Origin: Chalara sp. BL73 | Taxonomy: Eukaryota; Ascomycota; Leotiomycetes; Helotiales | DNA: 64,000 bases | Direction: 5' to 3' | Assembly: GCA_918026815.1 (NCBI GenBank) | Contig: CAKJVC010000210.1 | Span: 1 to 64,000 of the forward strand | Shown: piece by piece, positions 24,556 to 35,965 of the stretch | How the letters are laid out: every line of letters begins with the position of its first letter | Numbering within the stretch: position 1 is the first letter of the stretch | Program-made: the position numbers and the translations under genes | The notes under the pieces: generated by a model | The model's database searches: none | Told to the model about the DNA's origin: nothing | The model's input: the letters and a program-made list of their open reading frames with translations, nothing else

Positions 24556-27537
24556 TTAACTATTACTAAATATTTGCTGCTTCGCTTTCCACAAAATTCT
24601 ATACAGCGTAATAAAATAGAATCGAAACGGAAGTTTAACTTTATTCGAATCGGCATATACTACCGAAAACCACATTATCCGCGCTTTTAGATTTTGTGTA
24701 CGACTCGTTTTAGTAGAAACGATAAACGCTGTGTTAAATAAGTATAGAAGCACTTAATAAGTCAAACGAACCAAGTAAAAAAATTCATTCAGCTACTAGT
24801 CGGCGCGCTTAAATCTAAAACGTTTTTCGATTAATTCAAAGCTTTTTTGCAAAATTACTCGGTATGCTTTATAGCTTTAACTACGACGCTTTTAGCCGTT
24901 ATTTTAAAAGAATAAAAAGTCCAGGAAGTCGATTACACTATCGAAGCGCATTTTGTTGCTTGTAACAAAGTAAAGTAAACTAACAACACTATTAACTATA
25001 AACATAGCTTTTATTCCGCAGCGACAAAACTTGATGTCGGCTTTTTCTTGTACTAAGCCGAAAGCCAGCTTTCGAAAGTGCTTATTGCATTTTAGCATAA
25101 ATTTCGTAATATCGACATTAAACTGCTTAAAGTTCAAAATATAAAAATACTTAAGCTATTTCTCGAAAAGTGCTAAGTAGTACTGCACTTGATATTGCGC
25201 GTACCAAAATTCGGCCTAGTTAAATCGAATGTAAACGTTTCGAAGATTTTTAACAGCTCGCTATTGTTGTTTGTATTTTTTATGCATTAGCACGTTGCTT
25301 ACAAAAATATTATCGCTGTATAGAAAAGTAAATCGCTAAGTAGCTTAATTAAGCTTAGAAAAAAACTACTCAATTTTATATCGATTAATCGTGTTTCGTA
25401 TATTTAATCTTTTTTTTACTACCGGCTGTTTTTTTTGTATACTTTTCTAACGATTTTTGTAGAACAAAAACTTTCGCTAAAGCAGATTGCTGCTATAACA
25501 AAACCGGAGCGCTCGCAGCGCAGTAACTATTACAAGTATTTCAAAAAGCGAAAATGTTATTGCTGTATAAGCAAAAAAATGTTCGAAAAAAAAACAATAT
25601 TTGTTGATTTAAGCATAAAGAAACGCATGTAGTTTTTGAGTAGAAATAATAAAGTACAGCGAGTAAACTAAAGCAGCGTACGCTTCGTTATTATATAAAT
25701 CTTATTAGTGCTATTGTTGAAAGACTTTTTTTATTATAGTTAAAAAAATGCGATATTCTTTTCGAACTTTATACGAGTACTATTAAGTGTCTTGCAAATT
25801 AGCATACGCGCGCTGCTTACTATAAAAATAACTAAATTTACACGCTGTTTTAAAAAAAGTAATACTACTTTTTTTTTGCTGTAACGAGCGAACATATCCC
25901 GAGTTTAAAGCTAGATTCTCGATTGCATTATTATTAAAAACATACACTTTAAACGTATCGAATAAAGTTTTAATTAAATTGTAAAACTAAGCGTAAATTA
26001 GCTTGTTTTGGCTTTTTTGCTTTTGTAGTACCGAAAAAAAAGTTTAGTTTATAGCATCGCGCAAAGTTGCTTACAGATATTTAGTACATTTCGGATTTTT
26101 TTTCGCGAGATTTTTATTTGCGTTTAGCACAGTCCGCGTTTTTGCATATGTATTTATGCAGCACTTTTTTTACAAATACATTTCTGCTTTATAGTTTTTG
26201 TGCGCTTAGTTATACGGCAGCGCATTGTTTTAAAATAAAACTTGTTTCGCAAAATCGATAAATGTCCGGTTTTTATTGTAAAACTGCGAATCGGTCGCTA
26301 TTAACTACTGACTTTGCTAGTTTTTATACGCCGCATTCGAGTTGTTTATCGTATTTATAAAACTGAGTTTCGTGTTTTTAGCAGTTAAAAAGAACGTAAC
26401 TCTTTTGAACTGTTCGTAACTAGAGTAAATGTTAATCGTTTCTAGAATTAGCGTTTATAGCGAGTCGAAATACCGGTGTAAAATAAAATACTGTAAATGC
26501 TGTTTTTTGGCCGATTTTTTTCGAGCGTAACTTTTTTTCGAAATTGCTGTCGCATTTAATTGAATAATTCGAGCAAATGCAAAATAATGTTGCATAAGAT
26601 TCGAGAAATCTAAAATCTTGTTTAGCGCAAGGCTAATAATGCTATTATATAGCACTTTATAGTTTTGTTTGCTAAAAATAGTAGTATTGCGTTTATAATC
26701 ACTTTTTAGATAAAGCTGTAAAAAAAAAAAAAATATTGAAAAGCTTTTTATACTATTTATTTTACTTATACAATAGTAAAAGATTTTGTTAAAGCGCATA
26801 TAAGTCGTTGTTAAAACGCTATTGCTGTTATATGCTAAAACTCGAAAGCTAAAATAAATGTCCGCTGTCAGATTTATATGTGCATAAAGTTTAGCAAACT
26901 AATTGATTCTAAAACGAGCAACGGCCAAACTAGTCGAAAAACAGTATATATTGTTAATGTTAAAAAATATTTTAAAAAAGCGGTTTTTCTTGCTCGCTGT
27001 GTAGCATTGTAATAAACATAGATTTTTAAGCAAGTTTTTATTGCGAGCCGGCGCGTCCGTAGCTGTAAGTAGTATATAAAACTCTTTAAAAGCCGCTCGA
27101 ATACTTAGATTATCGACATTTGCTAGCTTTATTAGTTTCGAGCTACGTAAAACATCTGAAACTGAGCGTTTATCAATATTTCCGCGCAGAATAGCCGTAA
27201 TTTGCTGCACAAAAAAACACGCCGAATATATATCCGGCCGTTAGTAATGCTTATAATGCAAGCGGTTTGTTTCGAAATGTTGTTTATAAATACAGCTTTA
27301 AAAACTTCGAAGCTGTTTAGCGAACTTATAAAATGTTCGCTTAGTTAAGTATAGCGATAAAAGATGTAAAGTTAATAAGTGAAAAAAAGCATATACTGTT
27401 AAAGTAAAAGTACGAGCAAATATAAAAACGTTGGAGGCTGTATGTAAATGTACTATTAAAATAGCAAATAAAAAAGTTGCTAGATTTTCAGTACAAAAAG
27501 AAGTAAATAGTAAAGCATTGCGAAAACAAATATACAA
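24556..27537 (-). pseudogene. about 1,000-codon degenerate frame, unrecognised family
   Basis: Open stretches at 27537-27298, 27210-26899, 26799-26455, 25137-24904 and 24753-24556 are all in the same reading frame. The connecting sequence translated in that frame has only scattered RIP-type stops. That continuity over 3 kb is strong evidence of a former protein. Visible features are a hydrophobic stretch near 27298-27500, a Ser/Asp-rich region around 27150 and a CRCG pair near 25020. No catalytic motif was recognised. It is arranged tail to tail with the plus-strand relic at 22420-24015. Confidence 0.5.
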
Positions 27538-27889
27538 AACAAGTAGTAAAAATACACGATTATAATTTGAAAGTGATTTACGTAAAACTAATTTTACTTA
27601 AAATATAAAGTTATTTTTCTGTAATAAAAATAACGTTCTTTTTTTTTTACTGCTTCGTTTAGTAGTGTTTAGTTGTGATCTAAATAAAGACTTACGCGAT
27701 ATCGGTGTTTGTAACTGTATAGTATTTTTTTAAGTACTTTGGATTATTACTTGTATATTAAACGTAGTTGATTTGTTTATATTGTTATTTACTTATGTTA
27801 TTATAGTTTGCTTATTTACTGCAGCAACTAATAAAAAACAAAAAAACAAACTTTTTTTACTGCTACTCGTTTTTTTTTTTTTTTTTAGC

Positions 27890-28450
27890 ATGCTTTCGTT
27901 TGTAAAGTAGTTTTTTAGCGTATTTTTGCTTTGTTTTGCTAGTGTTTGTTCCGTTTAAGCTTTTTTCGCTTCAGCGACTAGCAACTTTATCAATATTTCG
28001 GCAGCCGCTTTATTTGCTTTATTTATTTGCCGGAATATTTTTGCATCGTATTTACGCTGCTTATAATTAGTATTTTGTTTTTGTATTTAAATTTGGCGAA
28101 TCCGCGTAGTTATATCGATATTTTTATTAGCTATAAGTTATTAAGTTGGCGGCGGAAAAATCGGTCGTAGCCGAAACAAAGCACTATTTTGCGGAACATC
28201 AACGTTTAAAAAAATAAGCATATTAGTACTCGTTTAAAGCTTACTGGCAAAAGTTTTATTCGGCGCGTCCGGATATAAAAGCTCGAATGCGATAAAATCG
28301 GCGAAACCGGACGCGAGTGTTTTGTTTTTTTGTCGACAACAGCGATTGTTTGCAATATTGGCTTTTTTTGCATTTTTTAGGTTTGAATATTTTTTCGGCC
28401 GTCTATTACGATTGTTGTAAAAAACTATTGTAATAAAACGCGTTGTTAAT
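27890..28450 (-). pseudogene. degenerate frame with Ala/Lys-rich tail, unrecognised
   Basis: A minus-strand frame of about 185 codons contains FADFIAFELLYPDAPNKTF (about 28265-28325), FPPPT, and a helical, lysine- and alanine-rich end (INKANKAAAEILIKLLVAEA). Stops are RIP-type. A poly-T run at about 27870-27889 on the plus strand marks its downstream side. It may be the C-terminal part of a transposase-like protein, but no catalytic motif is visible. Confidence 0.35.
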
Positions 28451-30389
28451 ATAATAAAAGTTAACTTTATAGCATAAAATTAAAAAATAGTTAAATAACT
28501 TCAATCCGAAAAGCTAAACGAAGCCAGATCAGCTACAACTTATTATACGGATATATCGAGCTAGCGCTTTTTTAAAAAAAAGCTTATTTTTATTTAGTAC
28601 GCAAATGTGTATTTTAATAACTTATATATTCTATTAAACTGAGAAACATATTATAATTTTAAAGTACAAATAACGTTAGAATAAAAGTAGTTAAAAAACT
28701 TTAATTCAGGAAAGCTTTTTGAAATTTTGCCGAGCTTAAACAGTACTATATTACTTACTTTTTATTAAGCATATTTTCAACTATAATGAATGTAAAACTC
28801 TACAAATAAGTGTAGTGCTATTTACAGTAATGCTAAAAGTAGAAAACATTATAAACTTACAAAATGTTATTCTGACTTTTATTTTATATTATACTTTAGC
28901 AAAACTTATTCGAAACTCGATATTAAAAAAAAATGTTAGTAAAAACGTTTGTATAAAACGAAAGCTCGAAAACAATAAAATTAACAAAAGCTTAAATTTA
29001 AAAAAACTGTAAGTATTATTGTTGATTGTTTAATTTTTTTATTTCGATAGCAATTGCAGCGTTAAAATGCTTTTGTAACTTTTCGTTTAGTTTTTTTAAT
29101 ATAGTTTTTAAAAGTATATTTTTTGTTTATAGTATAAAAAAAATCGCGTATATAGCAAAACGTTTATTTCGAAAAAACTTTAATCGAGTTTAATATACTA
29201 AAAAATAAAAAGTAAATTTAAATTAATTAAATTTTTGTTAAAGTTTTATATAAAAACTTAAAAATCGGTTTATTAATTAACTGTATTTTATATTATTAAT
29301 TTATAAATTTTTAATTTTTAAATTTTATTATACTATAGTTTTCGGAAAGTATTTCGAAAAAATTTTAATTTAGCAGCTAGTTATATAACAGTAAAACTTT
29401 TAATAATTTGCTAAATCGAAAAAATATTATTATAACAGCTATTTTTAATCGAGCATATTTTTACTTATAATAATCGTAGCTTTTTACAATTAAATATAAC
29501 GTTATTTACGAAAATGTTAAAAATAAAAATTATTATTAATTTACAACTTTTAAATTTTAACTGTTTTTTTTTGTTATATATTTAAGTAATTATTTTAATA
29601 TTTTTATTAAACGAAAATTGTTAAGTTAATAATAAAAAAAATCGGTTAATAATTAAACTAAATATTATTTTGTAAAATATTATTATTTAAAAAATGCGAA
29701 TATTAAAACTCGTTCGAAATTTATTAGCAAAAATTACAATAAGCACGTTTAAATATAAAAATTTATATATAATAAATAATACTAAACTAACAAATTAATA
29801 CGATTAATAATAAAAACGAAGTTTATTTTGTTTTACAGTTTTTACTGTATTTGTTTTGTTTTTATATTTTTATAATTTGTTATTGCGTTTTTTTAAAAAC
29901 TAATATAGTACTATTAAAATATAAAAATAATAAAAATATATAATTGTTTTATTGTTTATTTCGCGATTCGAAATAAATTTCGATTTAGTTAGCGTAGTTT
30001 TTTGTATCGGTTTTAAAATGCTACATTTTTACAACGTAATAATTATTTATAAAAATATTTTACAAATTTACAATAATTATTTATTTAATATTGTAATATT
30101 TAGTTTTTAATAAAAAGTAAATTATATTTAATATTAATTATATTAAATAAAAATAAATTTAAACTAAAAAATAACTTTAATTCGAAAACTAGTTATATAA
30201 TAAACGAATTTTTAAAATTTTGCTAAATCGAAAATATAACAAATACAATATTTATTTTTTATCGAATATATTTTTAATTAACGTAATTTACAAGCGAGTA
30301 GTTAACATAAGCGAATAGTTATATTTTTCTTAGCATTAAACTTTTGAATTTATACAACAATTATACAACAACTACAAATAGTTTGTACG
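28451..30389. repeat. AT-rich DNA with three diverged about 165-bp repeats
   Basis: Segments at about 28690-28860, 29350-29530 and 30165-30310 share, in order, AAACTTTAATT, a GCTAGTTATATAA-like block, ATTTTGCTAAATCGAAAA-like and ATCGAGCATATTTT-like blocks. They are heavily decayed direct repeats. A small frame at 28815-29012 lies in the first and has a decayed relative near 54530-54600. No gene is supported. Confidence 0.5.
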
Positions 30390-32033
30390 TGGAAAGAATC
30401 GGACATGCTTTTAGCTGTTCAAACTGTACAAAATAACTTTTGAATACATGTTACTAAAATTGCACGAATATATAATGTGCTTAATACATTATTACGCCGT
30501 AAAGTTCGAGAAACATTCGCAAAGCAAAATACTACACTAGCAAATCGAAAATTAAGTCAATTAAAAGAAAAAACTATTGTACGACATATTTTTAACTTAG
30601 ATTCGCGATCGTTTTTTTCTCGAATAAGCAATGTTGAAAATATAGCAAATCGATTGTTTGCGGAACGAAACGCGAAACGCGTCGGCAAAAATTGAACTTC
30701 AAATTTCGTACAACGACAACTAGAGCTTCGAACGCGTTTTAATCGGAAAATTGATTATTAAAAAGCTAAATGCGAAAATCCGAACGTGTATAACGCGTGG
30801 TTTCGGCTCGTACGAAATACAATTGACAAATACGGAATTAACGAAGAAAATATATACAACTTTGACGAAACCGGGTTTTTAATAGGCTAAATTTCGTCCG
30901 AAATAGTTGTAACAAGCGCTGAACAGCAAAATAGACCTCGAACTGTACAACAAAAAAACCGCGAATAGATTACAGTTATTCAAAGTATTAGTTCGTACAG
31001 CTATGCGCTATTGCTATATATTATTGTTGTAAGCAAAACTTACTTATCGTTATAGTACGAAAACAGTCAATTGCCGGACGATTAAGTAATTGCAGTTACA
31101 GCAAATAGTTAAACAATAAATAAACGCGGTTTAAATTAAATTCAGCACTTTAATTAGCACACAAAACGTCGTACGAAAAGTGTATATCGGCTTCTTATTC
31201 TTAACGGTCACGAAAGCTATTATTCGACCGAATTTGAGCTTTATTGCAAAAAACACAATATTATAACGTTGTGTATGCCTGCACATTTATTTTACAAGCT
31301 TCAACTACTTAATGTTAAGTGTTTCCGCGCGTTGAAACGTTCGTACGGTACAGAAATTGAAAAATTAATGCGTGCGCATATAACACACATTTCTAAAAAA
31401 GACTTTTTTCCAGCTTTTTACACTGCATTTCGTACGACAATAACAAAATCAAATATTCAAGAAAAGTTTCGCGAAACAAAGCTTGTACCGTACGATCCAG
31501 ATTATGTGATTTTACAGCTTAATATTAGACTTTCTACTCCAATTTCTTCGACAACTTCGTCTGACTTGCTTTCAGTTTAAGAGCCAAAAACACCGCACAA
31601 TTTAGTTGAAGCACAATCTCAAACAAAATATATTAAAAAAAAAATCGTACGACATTAAAATAGCTTTTCGACTTCGCTTTTATTAAGTATAAATCAGTTT
31701 GCTAAAAGTGCAACGCGTGCAATACATAAACTTGTTTTGCTACGCCAAGAAAACGTAGCACTTCGCAAAGCAAATAATAAGCTTAGTCGGCGTCGTCGTA
31801 CAAAAAAGCGTCGAATTCAAAAAGGAAAATCACTTAGTTTACGAAATGCACAAAACTTTCAGGCTCAAAATGACGTTAATACGCAATTGCAGACCGATTT
31901 AGCCGAAAGTAGTAGTTGTACGAAAGTTTCCGCACTACAACAACGACGTTGTAAATCGTGCAAAGAATTTAGTCATAACGTACGAACGTGTCAAAATATT
32001 AAAGTAGAACTTAAAAATTTCGAATTTGAATAG
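30390..32033 (+). pseudogene. Fot1/pogo-type (Tc1-mariner superfamily) transposase relic
   Basis: One frame spans an N-terminal helix-turn-helix region (about 30405-30700), a DDE domain and a C-terminal zinc knuckle. The first catalytic Asp survives in NFDETGF (30864-30866). The second is Asn in ILNGHES (31203-31205), and the third is Asn in LQLLNVKCF (31311-31313); both are G-to-A changes. The C-terminal piece (31737-32033) is basic and ends in CKSCKEFSHNVRTC, a CX2CX4HX4C knuckle typical of Fot1-like elements. In-frame stops occur at the end of RVGKN (about 30693) and elsewhere. The enzyme would be dead. Terminal inverted repeats could not be located in the AT-rich flanks. Confidence 0.9.
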
Positions 32034-33200
32034 CTGTAATTAATTAATTGTTTAATTGTTGTGTTATTTAACTTTTTGTGTTGTGCCAAAAAAAATATAA
32101 CTACTTGCTTGTATTGACTATTCGCTTGTAGATTACGTTACAATTATTATTTTGTTTAAAAAATTGTATTAATATAATTACTAAAAAATTTTAAACTAAC
32201 TAAGTTTATATATTTAAAAATTTAATTCGAACTTTTATTTTTTAATATATTTTTATAAATATTTAAAATAAATTTATAAATTATATATAAAAAAAAATAT
32301 ATATAATAAAATTAAATAAAAAAACAAAAAGTTTATTTAAAAAAAAATAAAAAAAAACAATAATTATATAATAAAAAAAACAAAATTTTTATAAATATTA
32401 AAAAATAATAAAAATTTATATATATATTTTATTTAATATAAAAAATTATTAAATTTAAAAAAACAAATTATAATATTTAAATAATAATAAAAAACTTTTT
32501 AATATTATAATTAATTTTTTATTAAATTTTTTATTAAAAAATAATTATATTAAATTTTTTTTATAATTAATAAATATATTAATTAATTTTAATATTTAAA
32601 AATTAAAAATTATTAAAAAATTAAATAATAATAATAATTTTAATATTATTAAAATATTTTTTTTAATATTATAATTATTTTAATATTATAAAATAAAATT
32701 TTAATTTTAAATTTAATTTATATTATATTATTTTTTTTTATTTATTATAAAAAAACTATAAAATATAATAATTTTTAAATTTTTAAAATTTTAAAATTTT
32801 AAATATAAATTATAATAAATAAACTATTTAAAAAAAATTGTTTAAATTAATAAAAAAATAATAAAAATTAAATTTTAATTAATAAAAATAATTTTAAATA
32901 AAATATTTAATATAATATTAAAAGTTTTTATTATTTTATTATTTATTTTATTAATAATTAAATTTTAAATAAACTAATAAATAAATTATATATTTTATAA
33001 AACGAACTATGTTTTTTTAATTATATATAAACTAAAAAATTGTAAATTTGTAATAATATAATATATAAATTAAAAAACTAAAAATTTATAATTAATAAAA
33101 TAAAAATTATAAAACTAGTTTTAACGCGCTAAAAGTTAATTTTTAAATATTATAATTATTTAAATACTATAAAATAAAATATTAGTTTTATAAATTATAA
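32034..33200. other. near-pure A/T block
   Basis: Between about 32270 and 33000 only about ten bases are G or C, with several consecutive 60-base lines containing none. Unlike the RIP-damaged DNA to the left, CpG is also gone. No gene is possible here. Confidence 0.9.
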
Positions 33201-33225
33201 ATAAACATAAATATAAACTAAATAG

Positions 33226-33392
33226 CTGAACATGTTTAACAAAAGTCTAGTATTGTTTAAAGTATATTATAAATAGCCGGTTCACTTGAAAATAAATAGT
33301 AAATAAATGCTTGAACGCGTGTAGCAAAAGCTTAAAGTTGCTAAGTTTTTAATATAAATAAAAGTCTGAGCTATTTAAACACGTTCAATAAA
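33226..33392. repeat. near-palindromic 20-mer arms (three, dispersed)
   Basis: Arms CTGAACATGTTTAACAAAAG at 33226, a weak TTGAACGCG... arm at 33311, and TTTAAACACGTTCAATAAA at about 33374 are the leftmost members of a family restricted to 33.2-52.3 kb. Confidence 0.7.
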
Positions 33393-33584
33393 AACGAAGT
33401 GCTTTAAAGATTATGCATTTAAAAGTTTTTTAATCATTGTACACATAATAAAATATAGTATCAGAATAACGTGTTTATTTAAAGCAAGCAACCGTAACTC
33501 CAGTATTTTTTTTCTAAAATTAAAAAAAATCAAAACAATTTAAAAACAAACACACGGCCAAATATATATACTACAGTGCTAAAT

Positions 33585-33933
33585 TTATCCAACTGCTGCA
33601 ATCAACTCGATAACTTTATTTACCGGCTTAGTGCAAGCAACTGTAACACAAAACATATGCTTAGATATATTAACACTAATTACTTGCTTAAAAATCCCTG
33701 TTGCAATCAATTTAACAAATTCGCTTAAAATATGCTCGATAGTTGTAGTAGTCCGCCGTCGAAATATAACAAAACTTTGATCATCTTGCTCGCGACAGTA
33801 AACGTTGTGCTAAATAATGTCAATAGTCGCTGTAGTTACGTTGATCTCGGGCATATGTAAAAAAGTTGAATGTATAGCTGCGTTAAGGTTATTTTTAGAC
33901 ACTACCAAGTCGACGAGACATAACTTACATTTA
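33585..33933 (-). other. second open frame overlapping and following the Cys-rich gene
   Basis: In the frame that begins at 34013 on the minus strand, coding-like sequence continues to a TAA at 33585-33587, interrupted by one TAG at 33810-33812. It encodes a stretch containing YCREQDDQSFVIF and a hydrophobic beta-rich tail. It may be a decayed C-terminal domain once joined to the Cys-rich gene by splicing, or part of an older gene. A perfect GTAAGT donor lies at 33928-33923, just after the Cys-rich ORF stop. I do not recognise the protein. Confidence 0.3.
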
Positions 33934-34221
33934 TTAACATCCGCATTTTTCTCGGCAAGTATCGCTAAAGCTGTAGTAGACTCCATAGCCATCGCAGTAG
34001 TTGTTGTTGTCAACGTAGTTGGCTAAGCAAGTATCGTACATGCCACCACTGCAAATAATGCGGTATTTAAACGATACGCCGAGTGACTTCCTTTTGGCGC
34101 GAGCACCCGTGCTTACTCTGGGTAATGTTTTAACTGCTTTAGCCGGCTCTAGGACTGGGTTGGCAAGTGCAAGTAAGCTTAGAACAAAAGTAGCAGCAAC
34201 AGCAAACAGAAAAAGTTGCAT
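33934..34221 (-). CDS. small secreted cysteine-rich protein, effector-like
   Basis: An uninterrupted 95-residue frame starts at ATG 34221 and ends at TAA 33936-33934. Residues 1-20 form a convincing signal peptide ending ALA|N. A Lys-Arg pair at residues 43-44 is a candidate Kex2 site. All six Cys (57, 65, 76, 89, 93, 95) lie in the C-terminal half, spaced X7, X10, X12, X3 and X1. The chain after the Kex2 site would be about 51 residues. Small, secreted, Cys-rich proteins in AT-rich subtelomeres are often host-interaction effectors or antimicrobial peptides; no homologue is recognised. It is undamaged although its surroundings are full of relics. A TATA-like stretch lies about 110-120 bp upstream. 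Confidence 0.7.
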   Translation of the reverse strand: MQLFLFAVAATFVLSLLALANPVLEPAKAVKTLPRVSTGARAKRKSLGVSFKYRIICSGGMYDTCLANYVDNNNYCDGYGVYYSFSDTCREKCGC

Positions 34222-34233
34222 AGTAAAAAGTTA

Positions 34234-35029
34234 AAATGTGAAAATAGATTTGAAATAATAAGTAAAAAAAAGAATCTTACTTAAGATTGTTAACAGAAAA
34301 AATCAGTTAGGATAGTATAGTAGTATATTAGTATAAAGTCGGAAGCAGTTTAACTTTATACTTGGATTAAACAAAAGCAACCTAAAAGTAATTTTGAATC
34401 AACAGTAGCAACGCGTCGAAATCACCGGCGAACGAAGCTGTAACAATCCTAAAAATTGAAAAAGGAGTTTTTTAATATAAATAAAAAGTTTTCTGGAGTT
34501 AACTGTAAAGGAAGTAGCTATAACTTGAAAAAAGCTGTTAAAAAGTTTAGTTGGAAATGCGAAAAAAAAAATAAACTATAAATAGGTCACCTGGCGTAGC
34601 AATGCCAAAGCTAGGCAGCCGGCCTAGGCATGATTATACTTGCAAAAAAAGCTAGTTGTAAATATCAGCAAATAAGAATAAGTAATAGTATATACTACAA
34701 AGTATATATTACAAAACATTTGCATTCTTGCAGCATAACTTAAAAATACAGCTATTAACTTGACATTTTTCGAAGCGAAGCAGCTTTTATGTTAACATTG
34801 CTTTCAAAAGCCACTGTAAGCAAAGCGTTAGGATTCTTTGCGAATCTACTGTTAGTCTTTCTGTTAGTATCTTTTCCCAAAGAGCTAATAAGCGCGATAA
34901 CTTTCGAGTCAAGAGCCAACCGTAAGCAAAAGTGCTTTGGACATTACGTTAGTATTAATTTTAGACAGCCAATTATAAACTCTTTAAAGTACTGCGCATT
35001 CACAAAGCGATTCGTGTTGTAGTGTTAAC
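34234..35029. other. intergenic AT-rich DNA upstream of the Cys-rich gene
   Basis: Holds the promoter side of the leftward Cys-rich gene. One ATG-started 77-residue frame at 34789-35022 has a hydrophobic stretch but no clear cleavage site, and is not supported as a gene. A short GC-rich patch lies around 34585-34630. Confidence 0.5.
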
Positions 35030-35240
35030 ATAAAAACAACAGCAACCCGGCATATATTACTGCTTGTATTTTAGGCCCTTGTTAAACACGTTCAACAAAG
35101 ACTAAGAATGTACGAACTTTAGCTGCCGCTTGCAAACAAATAAATCCGACTTTTTAAACGCGGTTTACTATTAAATTTAAGCACGTATAGTCCTTAAACT
35201 TTAATTGTCCGGCGCGATCAGGCTGTTACGCTTTTTCTTT
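35030..35240. repeat. RPS3-locus upstream repeat (block U), copy 1
   Basis: Matches 47650-47880 in the same orientation, including GCTTGCAAAC-AATAAA-CCGACT and AGCACGT-type blocks and one near-palindromic 20-mer at 35078-35100. In this locus it precedes the RPS3-derived sequence; in the other locus it follows it, which suggests a former tandem array. Confidence 0.7.
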
Positions 35241-35247
35241 TGGCTGA

Positions 35248-35460
35248 ACTGCTTTTTTATGCCGAGTTAAACGAGCTTTTCTAGCGTGATTTAGCAGAGA
35301 AAAGTTACTTTAGCGTTAAGATCCGCTTTACACTAACTGTTACTGACATTATTATCCGCGCAATATACATACAAAACGTTCTCGGCGAACAAGAACGACA
35401 CATCCGCGACTTTACTTATTTTATTCAGAAGCGCTTTAAGTTTCCCGAAAACACCCAATT
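35248..35460 (+). pseudogene. RPS3: RPS3 relic, N-terminal half, locus 1
   Basis: Plus-strand translation gives LNEL, a stop, then RDLAE, followed by DIIIRA, VLGEQERHIRDFT and [11 protein letters not shown]. This is the N-terminal part and start of the KH domain of 40S ribosomal protein uS3. A TAG interrupts it early. The match stops at FPEN, and the rest of the gene lies inverted just downstream. Decay is stronger than in locus 2. Confidence 0.8.
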
Positions 35461-35504
35461 TATTGTTTTTCATCTAGTGCTTTTTCGCTTTGCTTGCTTG
35501 CTCG

Positions 35505-35965
35505 CACATGCCGCCTCCGCCGCAGCCTGAGCAGCAGCTGCTTTCGCTCCGTAATCCTGGCTAATAGGTTGAACTACGTTCTGCTCATTTTTCGACTCGA
35601 TAATTGTAATAGGAGTTTCGCAAGCTTTTGCTTAGTCCGCCTTTACTTTCGAGATCGCTTCCACGCATAATCTTGACTTTGATACCCGACACACCTTAAC
35701 AAAGGAAAACGTAGCGAGTAGCTAAGTCGATGAATTCCTTGGCAAGTTGACCGGAGTAGATTATGAAGCTGTCTGTGAGCTTCATGCTTTTCGCACGAGC
35801 AGCACGCAACTTTCCTGAACCGACAACTTCACATCTCTTGGCACGCGAAACACACTATAGCATGTACGGCGAACGGCGAGACCGTTAAGAAGCTTGTAGC
35901 GCAAAGACTTGCACTAGGCGACGGCGGAAAGACCACGTTTAAACTTTAGCGGCGTAAAAAAAGAC
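35505..35965 (-). pseudogene. RPS3: RPS3 relic, C-terminal half, inverted, locus 1
   Basis: The minus strand encodes, in order, YAA...[18 protein letters not shown], a KH-region stretch, a [14 protein letters not shown] segment, [11 protein letters not shown], the SVTIIES-like block and the Ala-rich uS3 tail (KAAAAQAAAEAA). It resumes almost exactly where the plus-strand half stops, so a segment of about 500 bp was inverted within one ancestral RPS3 gene. Frameshifts and stops abolish function. Confidence 0.8.

Noticed and set aside
34789..35022. ATG-started 77-residue frame with a hydrophobic segment
   Set aside because: The hydrophobic part is not N-terminal enough for a clear signal peptide, and no homologue or cysteine pattern supports it.
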